Of a stretch of DNA of 64,000 nt, positions 41,577 to 51,248 are shown piece by piece. This stretch comes from TMED14 sp963925545 (GTDB lineage: Bacteria; Bacteroidota; Bacteroidia; Flavobacteriales; Schleiferiaceae). Every line of letters starts with the position of its first letter. The first letter of the stretch is position 1. The position numbers and the translations under genes are program-made. The notes beneath the pieces were generated by a model that worked only from the letters and a program-made list of their open reading frames with translations, was not told the origin of the DNA and did no database searches. The stretch lies in NCBI GenBank assembly GCA_963925545.1, contig CAWUSA010000008.1, forward strand, positions 1-64,000, in the 5' to 3' direction.

Positions 41577-42641
41577 ATGATTTTTAGCATCCGCCACCTT
41601 TCTTTCTTTTTGCTGGTTTTAATAGGTGTGTCTGCCTGTGACAACACCCTGCAGGTGACTGCCCCCTTTGAAAACACTGCAGTGGTATACGGCACTTTGG
41701 ATATGGGCAATGACACTCAGTTCTTTCGCATTGGCAGAGCGTACTTAGGTCAGGATGGACCTGTTGGTGGCATGCCCCACCCTGACAGCTTGTATTACCC
41801 GAGCATTGATGCCAGGGTGATCGCTGTGGCGCCCAATGGCGATATCAAGCAAACCTTCGTTCTTGCAGAAAGCAGTAATCGACCAAAAGACAGTGGCCTA
41901 TTCACGGTTCAAGGTCATCGCCTGTACAGCTTCATTTTTCCCAGTGACTATTTTACAGAAAATGGTGGTGTGCGACAAGATTTCACTTACCGCTTAGAGC
42001 TGAGGCTTCCGGGTAATGATGAGGTGTTCGCTTATGGAGAAACCCCCATGGTTAATCAGTTCAGAATCAAAAAACCCACACCGATTGGCATACAGAAAAT
42101 GTCCATCACTGCAACTAAGGGCTATAAAATCGAGTGGAAGCAGGCGGTCAATGCACGGATCTACCAGGGTTACATGGACTTTCTTTACATGGAAATGCCT
42201 GAGGGTCATCCTGAAGATAGTGTGCGGTATACCGTTCGCTATGAAATGCCAACCGTGATTGGTTCAAGTTTAAGTGGAGGTGGCATCACGGCATCTACCA
42301 CGATCAATTACCATGACTATTTCACCTTTCTGGCAGAAAGTATCCCAGTGAAGCCTGATACCCTGCGCTGGTTCAGGCATATTGATATCCATATGGTTGC
42401 AGGCAGTGATGATCTAGCCACCTACATCAAGACCACACAGCCATCCAATAGCATTTTGCAGGACCCGCCTTTTTTCACCAACGTGAACAATGGGGCTGGT
42501 ATTGTAGCGAGTACTCAGCATCTCTACCGACCTTTCATTGGGATTTCAACGTCCAGTGCAGATAGCCTCGTTTTTGGCAAATTGACATGCGCATTGCGCT
42601 TTGCAAGGGCTAGTAGCCTGGACACCTTGACCTGTAACTGA
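41577..42641 (+). CDS. DUF4249-like lipoprotein
   Basis: 354 residues. The signal with lipobox IGVSAC (Cys at about 21) fits an outer-membrane lipoprotein. The body is beta-rich, with a segment VVYGTLDMGNDTQFFRIGRAY near the start and FFTNVNNGAGIVAS near the end; the latter resembles the FTNIxNGxGIF signature of DUF4249, a Bacteroidota family often found with TonB-dependent receptors. No receptor lies beside it here. The start is fixed by TATCTTTG four bases upstream; a 24-residue extension from the divergent panB region was rejected. Confidence 0.75.
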   Translation: MIFSIRHLSFFLLVLIGVSACDNTLQVTAPFENTAVVYGTLDMGNDTQFFRIGRAYLGQDGPVGGMPHPDSLYYPSIDARVIAVAPNGDIKQTFVLAESSNRPKDSGLFTVQGHRLYSFIFPSDYFTENGGVRQDFTYRLELRLPGNDEVFAYGETPMVNQFRIKKPTPIGIQKMSITATKGYKIEWKQAVNARIYQGYMDFLYMEMPEGHPEDSVRYTVRYEMPTVIGSSLSGGGITASTTINYHDYFTFLAESIPVKPDTLRWFRHIDIHMVAGSDDLATYIKTTQPSNSILQDPPFFTNVNNGAGIVASTQHLYRPFIGISTSSADSLVFGKLTCALRFARASSLDTLTCN

Positions 42642-42727
42642 CAAAATGACACCTTGAAAAGGGTCATTGGGCATTTGGTACAATGATTGACCTATAGGGA
42701 GCAATTAGCAACCTATAAATACATACC

Positions 42728-44617
42728 ATGGGTAAAATTATTGGAATAGATCTAGGCACAACGAACTCGTGTGTCTCTGTTATGGAAGGCAACGAAGCTG
42801 TTGTCATCCCAAACTCTGAAGGCAAACGCACCACGCCATCCGTTATTGGATTTGTGGAAGGCGGCGAACGCAAAGTGGGCGACCCCGCGAAGCGTCAAGC
42901 CATCACCAACCCGACAAAGACCATTTACAGTGTCAAGCGTTTCATGGGCGAGACCTATAACAAGGTGACCAAAGAAGCAAAGCGCATGCCTTACAAGGTG
43001 GTCAAAGGCGAAAACAACACCCCTCGTGTGGAGATTGGTGACCGCAAATACACCCCACAGGAATTGTCAGCCATGATTCTTCAGAAGATGAAGAAAACAG
43101 CTGAAGATTACCTTGGTACAAGCGTTGATGAAGCAGTGATCACTGTGCCAGCCTACTTCAATGACGCACAGCGTCAGGCAACCAAGGAAGCTGGTGAGAT
43201 TGCTGGCCTCAAGGTTAGACGCATCATCAACGAACCAACAGCTGCGGCATTGGCTTTTGGTATCGACAAAAAAGACGTGGATCAAAAAATTGCTGTATTT
43301 GATTGCGGCGGTGGCACCCATGACGTATCCATCTTGGAGCTTGGTGACGGGGTCTTTGAAGTGAAATCTACGGATGGCGACACCCATCTTGGTGGTGATG
43401 ACTTTGACAACCGAATCATTGATTGGCTGGCTGATGGATTCAAGGCTGATGAGGACTTTGATCTGCGCAATGACCCAGCTGCGATGCAGCGCTTGAAGGA
43501 AGCTGCTGAGAAAGCAAAAATTGAGCTGTCAAGCTCAACCACCACTGAAATTAACCTGCCCTACATCACGGCTACGGCAACAGGCCCTAAGCACTTGGTG
43601 AAGTCATTGACCCGTTCAGACTTTGAGCGCCTGGTTTCTGATTTGATTGAGCGCACAATTGCACCTTGCAAAAGCGCCCTGAAAAGCGCAGACTTGTCGG
43701 TGTCTGACATCGATGAAGTCATCCTTGTTGGAGGCACAACGCGCATCCCGGCTATCCAGGATGCTGTTAAGGCCTTTTTCAAAAAGGACCCAAGCAAAGG
43801 TGTGAACCCGGATGAGGTGGTAGCCATTGGTGCAGCCATTCAAGGGGGTGTGCTTTCTGGCGATGTGAAGGACGTGCTTCTTTTGGATGTGACACCCCTG
43901 TCTTTAGGTATTGAGACGATGGGCCAGGTCATGACCACGCTCATTGAATCCAACACAACCATCCCTAGCAAGAAGTCTGAAGTTTTCTCAACTGCGGCGG
44001 ACAATCAGCCAAGTGTTGAGATCCATGTCTTGCAGGGTGATCGCCCCATGTCTAAGGACAACAAGTCAATTGGTCGCTTTCACCTCGATGGCATTCCTCC
44101 AGCACAGCGTGGCACCCCTCAGGTTGAGGTCACCTTTGACATCGACGCCAACGGCATCTTGAATGTCAGCGCGAAGGATAAAACCACGGGCAAGGAGCAA
44201 AGCATTCGGATTGAGGCTTCTTCTGGCTTGAGTGATGATGACATTCAGCGCATGAAACAAGAAGCTGAATCCAACGCAGATTCTGACAAGAAGGCCCGCG
44301 AGGAGGCTGACAAGCTCAATGCAGCTGATCAAATGGTCTTCCAAACGGAAAAGCAAATCAAGGAGTTTGGCGATAAGCTGGGCGACAAGAAGGCAGCTAT
44401 TGAGTCTGCCTTAGAGGAACTCAAGAAGGCGTATGCCAGCAAAGAGATTTCAGCTATTGATGCAGCCATGGAAGCCATGAATGAAGCCTGGAAATTGGCA
44501 TCTGAAGAGATGGCTAAGGCTCAGCAGGAAACAGCTGCAGAGGCTGGCAATGAAGGTGATCCAGCTCCAGAAGCAGCTGATGATGTCACTGACGTTGAAT
44601 TTGAAGAGGTGAAATAA
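42728..44617 (+). CDS. dnaK: Molecular chaperone DnaK (Hsp70)
   Basis: 629 residues, full length. The ATPase domain starts GKIIGIDLGTTNSCVSVMEG, has VTVPAYFNDAQRQATKEAG and the FDCGGGTHDVSILELG phosphate loop. The interdomain linker DVLLLDVTPLSLGIET leads to the substrate-binding domain, and the helical lid ends in an acidic DVTDVEFEEVK-type tail. The upstream region lacks the TAnnTTTG-N4 layout; a TTGACC and an AT-rich TATAAATAC precede the start, so a different sigma factor may drive it (inference). A strong bidirectional terminator follows. Confidence 0.98.
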   Translation: MGKIIGIDLGTTNSCVSVMEGNEAVVIPNSEGKRTTPSVIGFVEGGERKVGDPAKRQAITNPTKTIYSVKRFMGETYNKVTKEAKRMPYKVVKGENNTPRVEIGDRKYTPQELSAMILQKMKKTAEDYLGTSVDEAVITVPAYFNDAQRQATKEAGEIAGLKVRRIINEPTAAALAFGIDKKDVDQKIAVFDCGGGTHDVSILELGDGVFEVKSTDGDTHLGGDDFDNRIIDWLADGFKADEDFDLRNDPAAMQRLKEAAEKAKIELSSSTTTEINLPYITATATGPKHLVKSLTRSDFERLVSDLIERTIAPCKSALKSADLSVSDIDEVILVGGTTRIPAIQDAVKAFFKKDPSKGVNPDEVVAIGAAIQGGVLSGDVKDVLLLDVTPLSLGIETMGQVMTTLIESNTTIPSKKSEVFSTAADNQPSVEIHVLQGDRPMSKDNKSIGRFHLDGIPPAQRGTPQVEVTFDIDANGILNVSAKDKTTGKEQSIRIEASSGLSDDDIQRMKQEAESNADSDKKAREEADKLNAADQMVFQTEKQIKEFGDKLGDKKAAIESALEELKKAYASKEISAIDAAMEAMNEAWKLASEEMAKAQQETAAEAGNEGDPAPEAADDVTDVEFEEVK

Positions 44618-44632
44618 CCAACCTTTAAGCAC

Positions 44633-44663
44633 AAAAAAGGCGCCCAATGGGCGCCTTTTTTTG
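44633..44663. terminator. Bidirectional intrinsic terminator after dnaK
   Basis: AAAAGGCGCCC (44635-44645) pairs with GGGCGCCTTTT (44649-44659) around a three-base loop. T runs follow in both directions. It serves dnaK and the convergent glycosyltransferase gene. Confidence 0.92.
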
Positions 44664-44681
44664 TTTCAAAAGCCTATGCGA

Positions 44682-45452
44682 TCAAAGAAAGTATTGAAGC
44701 AACCACCAGGCTAACCCCAATAAAATCAGCAAGGGAATTTTAGGAATCTTACCGTATTTCACGATGCAATAGATGGCCCGAACACCATCTTTCCAGCTGA
44801 TTTTTTTACCCTCAGCAAATGTTCTGCCGTAATAGCTGATGCCAACCTCATAGATGCGAATTTCAGGAATCTTTGAAATCTTTGCGGTTACCTCAGGCTC
44901 AAAGCCAAATCGCCGTTCCTTGAGTTGTAACCCTTGAATGATGTCAGTCCTGAATAGCTTGTAACAGGTCTCCATGTCAGTCAGGTTCAAATCCGTCATC
45001 ATGTTTGATAAAAACGTCAAAAACTTGTTGCCTAGCGAATGCCAGAAAAAGAGGATGCGATGTGCATTGCCACCCATGAATCGTGAGCCATAGACGACAT
45101 CAGCTTGTCCGTCAATGACAGGCTTGAGAAGGTCCAAGTACTCCTCAGGGTCGTATTCCAAGTCAGCATCTTGAATGATCAAGTAATCCCCCGTTGCTGC
45201 GGCAATGCCAGTGTGCAAAGCTGCGCCCTTGCCTTTATTGACCTCGTGAGCCAAGTACTGGATGGGGAAGTCAGGGTTTTGCTTTTGGTAGCCCATGATG
45301 GTGCCTTGGGTGTCATCACTGCTGCAATCGTTAACAATGATCAATTCCTTTCGCCAACCATCAGGGAGGTTCACGGCCTTGACCTTGTCAAGGATGTGGT
45401 GGATGGTGTTGGCCTCGTTGTAGGCCGGCATGATGATACTAAGGGTCTGCAT
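44682..45452 (-). CDS. Family 2 glycosyltransferase, dolichyl-phosphate mannosyltransferase-like
   Basis: 256 residues. The GT-A domain has IMPAYNEANTIHHIL, IVNDCSSDDTQGT and the metal motif QDADLEYDPEEYLDLL, followed by VVYGSRFMGG, typical of the DPM1-like branch. One C-terminal membrane helix (about 236-254) anchors it. Likely role: loading a sugar onto polyprenyl phosphate for surface glycans or protein glycosylation. ATG at 45452 lies five bases after TAATTTCG, a near-consensus -7 element. Confidence 0.9.
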   Translation of the reverse strand: MQTLSIIMPAYNEANTIHHILDKVKAVNLPDGWRKELIIVNDCSSDDTQGTIMGYQKQNPDFPIQYLAHEVNKGKGAALHTGIAAATGDYLIIQDADLEYDPEEYLDLLKPVIDGQADVVYGSRFMGGNAHRILFFWHSLGNKFLTFLSNMMTDLNLTDMETCYKLFRTDIIQGLQLKERRFGFEPEVTAKISKIPEIRIYEVGISYYGRTFAEGKKISWKDGVRAIYCIVKYGKIPKIPLLILLGLAWWLLQYFL

Positions 45453-45457
45453 GGGGG

Positions 45458-45465
45458 CGAAATTA
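45458..45465 (-). promoter_or_regulatory. -7 element for the DPM1-like glycosyltransferase, leaderless
   Basis: TAATTTCG on the minus strand, one base off TAnnTTTG, ends five bases before the ATG. Confidence 0.45.
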
Positions 45466-45519
45466 ACCCAAAAAGGTCAAGGAAGAGAAAGCTTGTCCGA
45501 TCAAATGCAACGCCTTGCC

Positions 45520-46935
45520 TTATGCCTTGCGCATGGGGATTTTGAAACCGATAGCAGCCCACAGCACATTAATCAAAGGACTGAGCCAATTGAAGATGGC
45601 GTAAGCGAAGTAGTCCCCTGTGGCTACCCCAAGCACACCACTTTGGTAAGCGCCGCAAGTGTTCCATGGGATCAGCACAGAGGTAACGGTGCCGCTATCT
45701 TCCAAAGCGCGACTGAGATTTTCAGGCGCTAATCCGCGATCCTGGTAAGCCTTTTTAAACATGCGACCTGGTACAACAATGGCCAAGTATTGATCGGAAG
45801 CACTCACGTTGATGAAGCCGCAAGTGATCAAGGTGGTGAGAATTAGGGAGAAGCTGCTTTCTGCCATGGATAAAAAGGCCTCCGTGACGCGACCCAGGAA
45901 GCCAGAGGCCTCCATGGCGCCGCCAAAGGCCAAGGCGCAAAGAATCAACCAAATGGTGCCAAGCATGCCTGACATGCCACTGCTGCTCATCAAGTCATTG
46001 AGCAGGGGAGACGTCATGGGTAGTTTGACGCTGCCATACATGGATTGCATCAAGGCCCTGTAAGAGCCCTCACTTCCGGCCATACCAGCTATTTCATATA
46101 GGATGTCTGGTTGTGCAATGAGTGCGGCAAGCCCGCCGCCAAGTGCACCAATGGCCATGGCAACCACTGCGTCGGTTTTGAAGGCAATCAGGCTAATACT
46201 GATCAACGGCACCACCAATAGCCAAGGAGAAATGACAAATCGCTCTTGGATTTCAGCAGACATGGCGCTGAGGTCAGACATCTCGCCGCCGCTGCCACCA
46301 AGGCCCATGAAAAAGAACGCTACAAGGGCAATCAACCAGGCAGGACCAGAGGTCCAAGCCATGTGACGAATATGGGTTGTGAGTTCAGCACCAGCCATGG
46401 CAGGAGCCAAGTTGGTGGTGTCAGAAAAAGGTGACATTTTATCGCCAAAGTAGGCCCCAGAGATGACAGCTCCAGCAACCAAGCTAGGTGAAAACCCCAG
46501 GCCTTGACCAACCCCCATCAAGGCAATGCCAATGGTTGCAGTTGTTGACCAACTACTGCCTGTTGCAAGGCTGACAATGGAGCAAAGTATGACCGTTGCA
46601 GGAAGAAAAAAGCTTGGTGACAAGAAGTCCAGACCATAAACAATCAGCGTAGGAATGATGCCAGACACGAGCCAGGTTCCTGCCAGTGCGCCGACCATCA
46701 AAAGAATGAAAATGGCCTTGCTTGAATCACTGATGGTGCCTTGAATACCTTCCCACACCTTATGGGATTTACCTTCCAATTTAGCCAAACCAGCTGTCAG
46801 TCCAGCTGCAGCCAATAAGATCAATTGATTGGATCCATCCAGGCTGCTGTCACCAAATAGGTTCACATTGACAGCAAGGGCTGTCACTAGAAAAGCCACC
46901 GGAAGGAGGGCAAACCATAGGGGTGTTCGTGTCAT
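45520..46935 (-). CDS. nhaC: Na+/H+ antiporter, NhaC family
   Basis: 471 residues with about eleven membrane helices. Family hallmarks include ATGSSWSTTATIGIALMGVG in the middle and SGAYFGDKMSPFSDTTNLAP with charged residues inside the membrane. Towards the end are VLIPWNTCGAYQSGVLGV and a Pro/Trp-rich last helix. It exports sodium in exchange for protons, fitting a salty habitat (inference). I chose ATG at 46935, since TACATTCG ends five bases upstream; a TTG at 46965 would overlap the maf stop. It may be read both from its own promoter and from the maf operon. Confidence 0.92.
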   Translation of the reverse strand: MTRTPLWFALLPVAFLVTALAVNVNLFGDSSLDGSNQLILLAAAGLTAGLAKLEGKSHKVWEGIQGTISDSSKAIFILLMVGALAGTWLVSGIIPTLIVYGLDFLSPSFFLPATVILCSIVSLATGSSWSTTATIGIALMGVGQGLGFSPSLVAGAVISGAYFGDKMSPFSDTTNLAPAMAGAELTTHIRHMAWTSGPAWLIALVAFFFMGLGGSGGEMSDLSAMSAEIQERFVISPWLLVVPLISISLIAFKTDAVVAMAIGALGGGLAALIAQPDILYEIAGMAGSEGSYRALMQSMYGSVKLPMTSPLLNDLMSSSGMSGMLGTIWLILCALAFGGAMEASGFLGRVTEAFLSMAESSFSLILTTLITCGFINVSASDQYLAIVVPGRMFKKAYQDRGLAPENLSRALEDSGTVTSVLIPWNTCGAYQSGVLGVATGDYFAYAIFNWLSPLINVLWAAIGFKIPMRKA

Positions 46936-46940
46936 GCGAC

Positions 46941-46948
46941 CGAATGTA
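46941..46948 (-). promoter_or_regulatory. -7 element for nhaC, leaderless
   Basis: TACATTCG on the minus strand, one base off TAnnTTTG, ends five bases (GTCGC) before the ATG at 46935, inside the gap after maf. Confidence 0.45.
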
Positions 46949-46961
46949 CACCAATAAGCGC

Positions 46962-47591
46962 TCAATCAGTCGTGTGGAGCCAGGGCCTTAAAACGGCCAG
47001 AACCTCTGGCAAGGGTAGGCCTTTGACATTGTCAAATGTGCCATCCATGTTGGCAATACCCAGGTGGCCAAACCATTCTTGCGCACCATAGCCGCCAGCT
47101 TTATCCAAAGGCATGTGGTGATCCACGTAGTAATCAATCCAATCTTGACCCATGTCAGCTAGTGTGACATGCGCAACGGCCTCTGCATGCTTCCATGTGA
47201 TGCCATCAGTTGCCCACAGGGCTGTGATTACCCGATGTTGGTGTCCACACAATCGGCCCAGCATTGCTTTAGCATCGCTAGCATCCTTTGGCTTACCATA
47301 GCGGATGCCATCCATCCATACCTCTGTGTCAGCAGTCAGCAGAACCTCGCCCTTTGCCAGGCCAGGTGCTAGCACCAAAGCTTTCCCCTTTGCAACGTAG
47401 CTGACGGTGTCAACGTCTGTGAGATCAGTTGGTGCAATCTCCGGGCTGTCTGCCACGCGAATGCTGAAAGGAATACCTAAGACAGCAAGCAGCTCTTTGC
47501 GCCGGGGAGATCCAGAGCCTAAAATGAGTTGCCCATGGAAGGTCAGCGGAATGCTGAGACCTACCAGTTGCGAAGTTCGGGTTGATTCCAT
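46962..47591 (-). CDS. maf: Maf-like nucleotide pyrophosphatase
   Basis: 209 residues. The N-terminal LILGSGSPRRKELLAVLGI is the Maf signature, with TADTEVWMDG and GYGAQEWFG further on. Family members hydrolyse dTTP, UTP or modified nucleotides. The only ATG near the start overlaps kdsC by 31 bases; the true start could be a later non-ATG codon just before LTFHGQLILGSG. It is near the end of the ccm-led overlapping run. Confidence 0.92.
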   Translation of the reverse strand: MESTRTSQLVGLSIPLTFHGQLILGSGSPRRKELLAVLGIPFSIRVADSPEIAPTDLTDVDTVSYVAKGKALVLAPGLAKGEVLLTADTEVWMDGIRYGKPKDASDAKAMLGRLCGHQHRVITALWATDGITWKHAEAVAHVTLADMGQDWIDYYVDHHMPLDKAGGYGAQEWFGHLGIANMDGTFDNVKGLPLPEVLAVLRPWLHTTD

Positions 47592-48079
47592 TTGCCGTGT
47601 AATCTAAGGGTTTGTTCAATGATGTCTCTCGCGCAGCCTTTGCCACCAGCCTTTGGGGAGATGTAATCAGCTTCTTGACGAACCTCCGTTGCTGCATCAT
47701 GGGGGCAGGCACTCAGTCCTGCCATGGCCATGGGCGCAAGGTCGGGCAGGTCGTCACCCATGTACATAATTTCCGAGGCCTTCAAGCCGTAGCGATGCAT
47801 CAGCTCATCCATGGTGTCTGCTTTGTCACTGGCACGAAGCCACACATCTTGAACACCGAGACCTAGAAGACGCTCCTTCACTGCCTCAGAACTTCCGCCT
47901 GTGATGATGGCTACCCGGTAGCCAGCTTTGACTGCCTTTTGCAAGGCAAAGGCATCCTTGACATTGAATGTACGGACGGGTTCAGCATCTGGCACGAGCA
48001 TGACTGACCCATCTGTCAATACCCCATCGACATCAAAGGCAAATGTTGTGAGGTGATGAAGCTTGGTCTTGTAGTTCAT
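47561..48079 (-). CDS. kdsC: 3-deoxy-D-manno-octulosonate 8-phosphate phosphatase, KdsC-like HAD
   Basis: 172 residues, a capless HAD phosphatase. Motif I is FDVDGVLTDG with the nucleophile Asp, motif II lies in ITGGSSEAV, and motif IV is MGDDLPDL. Length and VDGVLTDG fit KdsC, which releases Kdo for lipopolysaccharide core. Consistent with lpxK elsewhere in the window. ATGA overlap with the DUF2520 gene upstream. Confidence 0.9.
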   Translation of the reverse strand: MNYKTKLHHLTTFAFDVDGVLTDGSVMLVPDAEPVRTFNVKDAFALQKAVKAGYRVAIITGGSSEAVKERLLGLGVQDVWLRASDKADTMDELMHRYGLKASEIMYMGDDLPDLAPMAMAGLSACPHDAATEVRQEADYISPKAGGKGCARDIIEQTLRLHGKWNQPELRNW

Positions 48080-48795
48080 GAATCATGTTGTTGAATGCTG
48101 TCACTCAGTGACTTATATATGCCCTTCAAGTCCTCAGGCAACAGGTCAATGTGCGCGTCCAAGGTGCCCTTGTCCCCCCGTCTAGCAGGCCCTGTCTGCA
48201 TGTCAATAGCATTCCCAGCCAGGGCATCAGAGACGCTGCTTTGAAGCACTTGGTCAAAGGCATCCCTGGGCAAGTTCAAGGCAGAAAAAACCTGTTGGTA
48301 CAAACCAACAATGTGGTTGGGGAAATTGTTGGCGAATACCGCCCCAAGATGGTATTTCTTCCTGTCAAGGTCATTTGCTTGGGTGGCTACTGGCACGCCA
48401 AGGTCATTTTGCCAAAAGGTTAACGCTCTGGCAGCCTCATCAGTCAGGGCATCAGCAAAGCAATTGAGGGTCTCCCAGGGGATGTCATCCTGCATGAAGG
48501 ATTGCATGGGCCACCAGACGGCGGCATGCTTGCAAGAGGCCAATGCCTTGATGCTGGTTGCACCACTGGGGTGGATGATGGGACAGGCCAAGTGGCTGAA
48601 GGTTTGTGCGATGGCTTGAATGTGATCATCTGGAATTGCCAACATCACGCCCTTTGGGTTGGATGGCATGTCGGGCAAGCCTTGGGTCAGTAGCTCGCGT
48701 GCCCCCCATTGGACATAGGGTATGCCACAAGCGCCAAGTCGTGACGTCAGGGCAGTTGCGATTTGGCCATGGCCTACAATAACCCAATCAGCCAT
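48076..48795 (-). CDS. Rossmann-like / DUF2520 domain protein
   Basis: 239 residues. An N-terminal NAD(P)-binding-like domain (WVIVGHGQIATALTSRL; GVMLAIPDDHI) is followed by a helical DUF2520 domain (KKYHLGAVFANNFPNHIVGL). This resembles ketopantoate reductase or pyrroline carboxylate reductase folds, but the reaction is not established. In Bacteroidota I recall it beside the KdsC-like phosphatase, as here. TGATG junction with ccmF and ATGA with kdsC. Confidence 0.87.
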   Translation of the reverse strand: MADWVIVGHGQIATALTSRLGACGIPYVQWGARELLTQGLPDMPSNPKGVMLAIPDDHIQAIAQTFSHLACPIIHPSGATSIKALASCKHAAVWWPMQSFMQDDIPWETLNCFADALTDEAARALTFWQNDLGVPVATQANDLDRKKYHLGAVFANNFPNHIVGLYQQVFSALNLPRDAFDQVLQSSVSDALAGNAIDMQTGPARRGDKGTLDAHIDLLPEDLKGIYKSLSDSIQQHDS

Positions 48796-51248
48796 CAGCC
48801 TTTGAGTTTCTTGATTCGTTTAGCCACAGATAGAACGGAGCCAATCAAAAGAAGCAAACAGCCTAGCCAAAGCACATTGATGTAGGGGAAAACGAAGGCT
48901 TGCATCAGAATGAAAGGGTCTTGCTTGGGGTTGCGTTCCCATGCGGTGATTTTAAATTGCCCAGCTGTGTCGCTGACGCCATCGAAGCGAATCTTCAGGC
49001 CCATGTCTTCTAGCACCTGTTCTCCCGGAAGGGCACTGCTGCCTTCAACTTGGTAGGTAACGTCTAAGGGGTGATCCACACCGAGGCTGTCTTGCACCCG
49101 AAGGATCATGCGCATGCTTAGGTTAGCCAAATCGCCAGTAAATTGGTCAAAGCTGGCCAGGTCAATGGCTATGCTGTCACAGTTCAACAGGTATTGATTG
49201 AAGAGTAAAATAGACTCCCCTTTCGCAACAATAGCTGTCATGGGTTCAGCCCATTCCGCATTTTTTACAGAAGCAGGACGCAAGTCGGCATAGCTCACAT
49301 AGGTGTAAATGTCCCTGTCCCAATAGTGCTTGGTGCTGGGTTCGCGCACATTCCCCATCGTTTCATTGATTTGCACGAACGGGTGGAGCGTAAAGGCCTT
49401 GTTGAGTTTCAGTCTGGTGCCACTGCGATGGGTTGAGTCGTCTTCCAAATAGAAATCCACATCAAAGACCCTGTTGTGGCCGTCCTGGTGTTCGCCAGTC
49501 CAAACCACCCAATAGGGGTACATGGAAAGCGTGTCGCCAAATGGCATCAGCAGGTTTTCATTCGACGGAAAATCCTGGTGAATGAAGGTGGAATTGGTGC
49601 TGATGGGCTCTTTTTTCGCATTGGAGATCACGGCACCAATCAAAATCAAGGCAAAGCCTAGGTGGCTTATCGTCATAGCGCCCACGGTCCATTGACCCTT
49701 CAGGTATTTCAACCAATAAGTTGCATTGCTGATGACAGCAAAAAGGCTGGTGAAAATCAGTAAGGCATAACTGAACGTGTACAACGCCAATCCCCAGACC
49801 ACCAAGGAAGCAATCAGAAGACTGATGACACCGGACAAGGTGATGCGCTTGAAAAGGCTCCAAGGGGTTGATTTCCATCGCAAATACGGCCCAATAGCCA
49901 TCAAGGTGGTGATTAAAATGGCAAAGGGTATTTGTAGGCTATGGTAATGCGCAAAGGGTTCAACAGGCGGCGCCAATTCTGTTGATAACAGTGCAATCAT
50001 ACCGTCAGGTCCAACCAGTTTGTTGATGACGGGAATGCTGGTTGAGAAGGTGATTTGTGCGGCACTCAGTAACAAGGTTAATGAGCCAATGAACATCCAA
50101 AATTCCCTAGAGGAAAAGGCATCTTCAGAGGGGCTCTTTGGCATATCCTTCCATCGCATCAAGAAAAGCCCCAGGGGTAGCACAGAGAAAAAGCCAAGAA
50201 ACACCAGCAATTGACCATTGAGCCCAAGGTCCACAAAGGCGTGCACAGAGGAGTCGCCCAATATGCCTGAACGGGTCAAAAAGGTGGAGTAGAGGACCAA
50301 GAAAAATGTCAGCATTGCCATCATCAAGGTGCTGGTTGTTGCTTTGCGCTTCACGCGCTCAATGATCATCAAGTGACCTAAGGCAACCAAGGTTAACCAA
50401 GGGACAAGGGAGGCGTTTTCAACCGGATCCCAGGCCCAAAAGCCACCAAATGACAACGCTTCATAGGCCCACGCACCCCCCATGAGGACACCTGTTCCTA
50501 AGATACCAACACCAGCAAAAACCCATGGCATGGCATCATTGACCCATGCGGAATAGTCGCGGTTCAAAAGTGCCGCCATGGCATAAGAAAACGGTACGGT
50601 TATCAAGGCAAAGCCAAGAAATAAGGTTGGCGGATGGATGACCATCCAGTAATTCTGCAGCAAAGGATTCAAGCCTTGACCATCTGAAAATCCAGGGACT
50701 CTCATCAGGTAATCCACCATGTCAGTCCAGGGCAAGCCTAGATTTTCTGGCAACTCGCGAATCAAAATAAAGGGGCTGCTGCCTATATGAAGATCACCCA
50801 GGTAGACACCCAGAATCATGCTTGTAAGGAAGACTTGCACAATACTCAAGACACCAACAACACCCGCCTCCCATTGGCCTGCAACCTTGATCAAAACAAG
50901 TCCGATCACGGATTGCCAAAACATCCATAGAAGAAATGACCCTTCTTGTCCTTCCCAAAAGCATGAAGCAATGTATTCAAGCGGCAAGTCATTGGAACTG
51001 TGTCGCCAGACATAATCCAGTTCATACCAATGGTTGAGTATGGCCACAAAGAGGATGACCACAGTGCCTATGACGCCAGCTGCGTGGAGCATGAATGCTG
51101 CCCGGCCTGCTCGACGGAGTGCAGCGCCATCTTTTCGCATCCACGACATCAAATAGGTAATGGATGCAATCAAAGCAGCCGCAAAGGCCAAAGCCACTGC
51201 AAAACGTCCGGATTGAATCCAGATGTCGTGTTCGCCCATGTAATTCAT
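48795..51248 (-). CDS. ccmF: Cytochrome c maturation heme lyase component CcmF
   Basis: 817 residues with about 13-15 membrane helices. The WWD heme-handling loop is GGFWAWDPVENASLVPWL, flanked by periplasmic His residues (VIHPPTLFLGF). A C-terminal soluble region (about 580-790) precedes the last helix. CcmF transfers heme from holo-CcmE to apocytochrome c at the periplasmic face. It follows ccmE with an ATGA overlap. No CcmH or CcmI gene is adjacent. Confidence 0.95.
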   Translation of the reverse strand: MNYMGEHDIWIQSGRFAVALAFAAALIASITYLMSWMRKDGAALRRAGRAAFMLHAAGVIGTVVILFVAILNHWYELDYVWRHSSNDLPLEYIASCFWEGQEGSFLLWMFWQSVIGLVLIKVAGQWEAGVVGVLSIVQVFLTSMILGVYLGDLHIGSSPFILIRELPENLGLPWTDMVDYLMRVPGFSDGQGLNPLLQNYWMVIHPPTLFLGFALITVPFSYAMAALLNRDYSAWVNDAMPWVFAGVGILGTGVLMGGAWAYEALSFGGFWAWDPVENASLVPWLTLVALGHLMIIERVKRKATTSTLMMAMLTFFLVLYSTFLTRSGILGDSSVHAFVDLGLNGQLLVFLGFFSVLPLGLFLMRWKDMPKSPSEDAFSSREFWMFIGSLTLLLSAAQITFSTSIPVINKLVGPDGMIALLSTELAPPVEPFAHYHSLQIPFAILITTLMAIGPYLRWKSTPWSLFKRITLSGVISLLIASLVVWGLALYTFSYALLIFTSLFAVISNATYWLKYLKGQWTVGAMTISHLGFALILIGAVISNAKKEPISTNSTFIHQDFPSNENLLMPFGDTLSMYPYWVVWTGEHQDGHNRVFDVDFYLEDDSTHRSGTRLKLNKAFTLHPFVQINETMGNVREPSTKHYWDRDIYTYVSYADLRPASVKNAEWAEPMTAIVAKGESILLFNQYLLNCDSIAIDLASFDQFTGDLANLSMRMILRVQDSLGVDHPLDVTYQVEGSSALPGEQVLEDMGLKIRFDGVSDTAGQFKITAWERNPKQDPFILMQAFVFPYINVLWLGCLLLLIGSVLSVAKRIKKLKG

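Noticed and set aside
43067..43843. Antisense frames within dnaK
   Set aside because: They mirror the strong codon bias of dnaK and show no domain, promoter or start signal.
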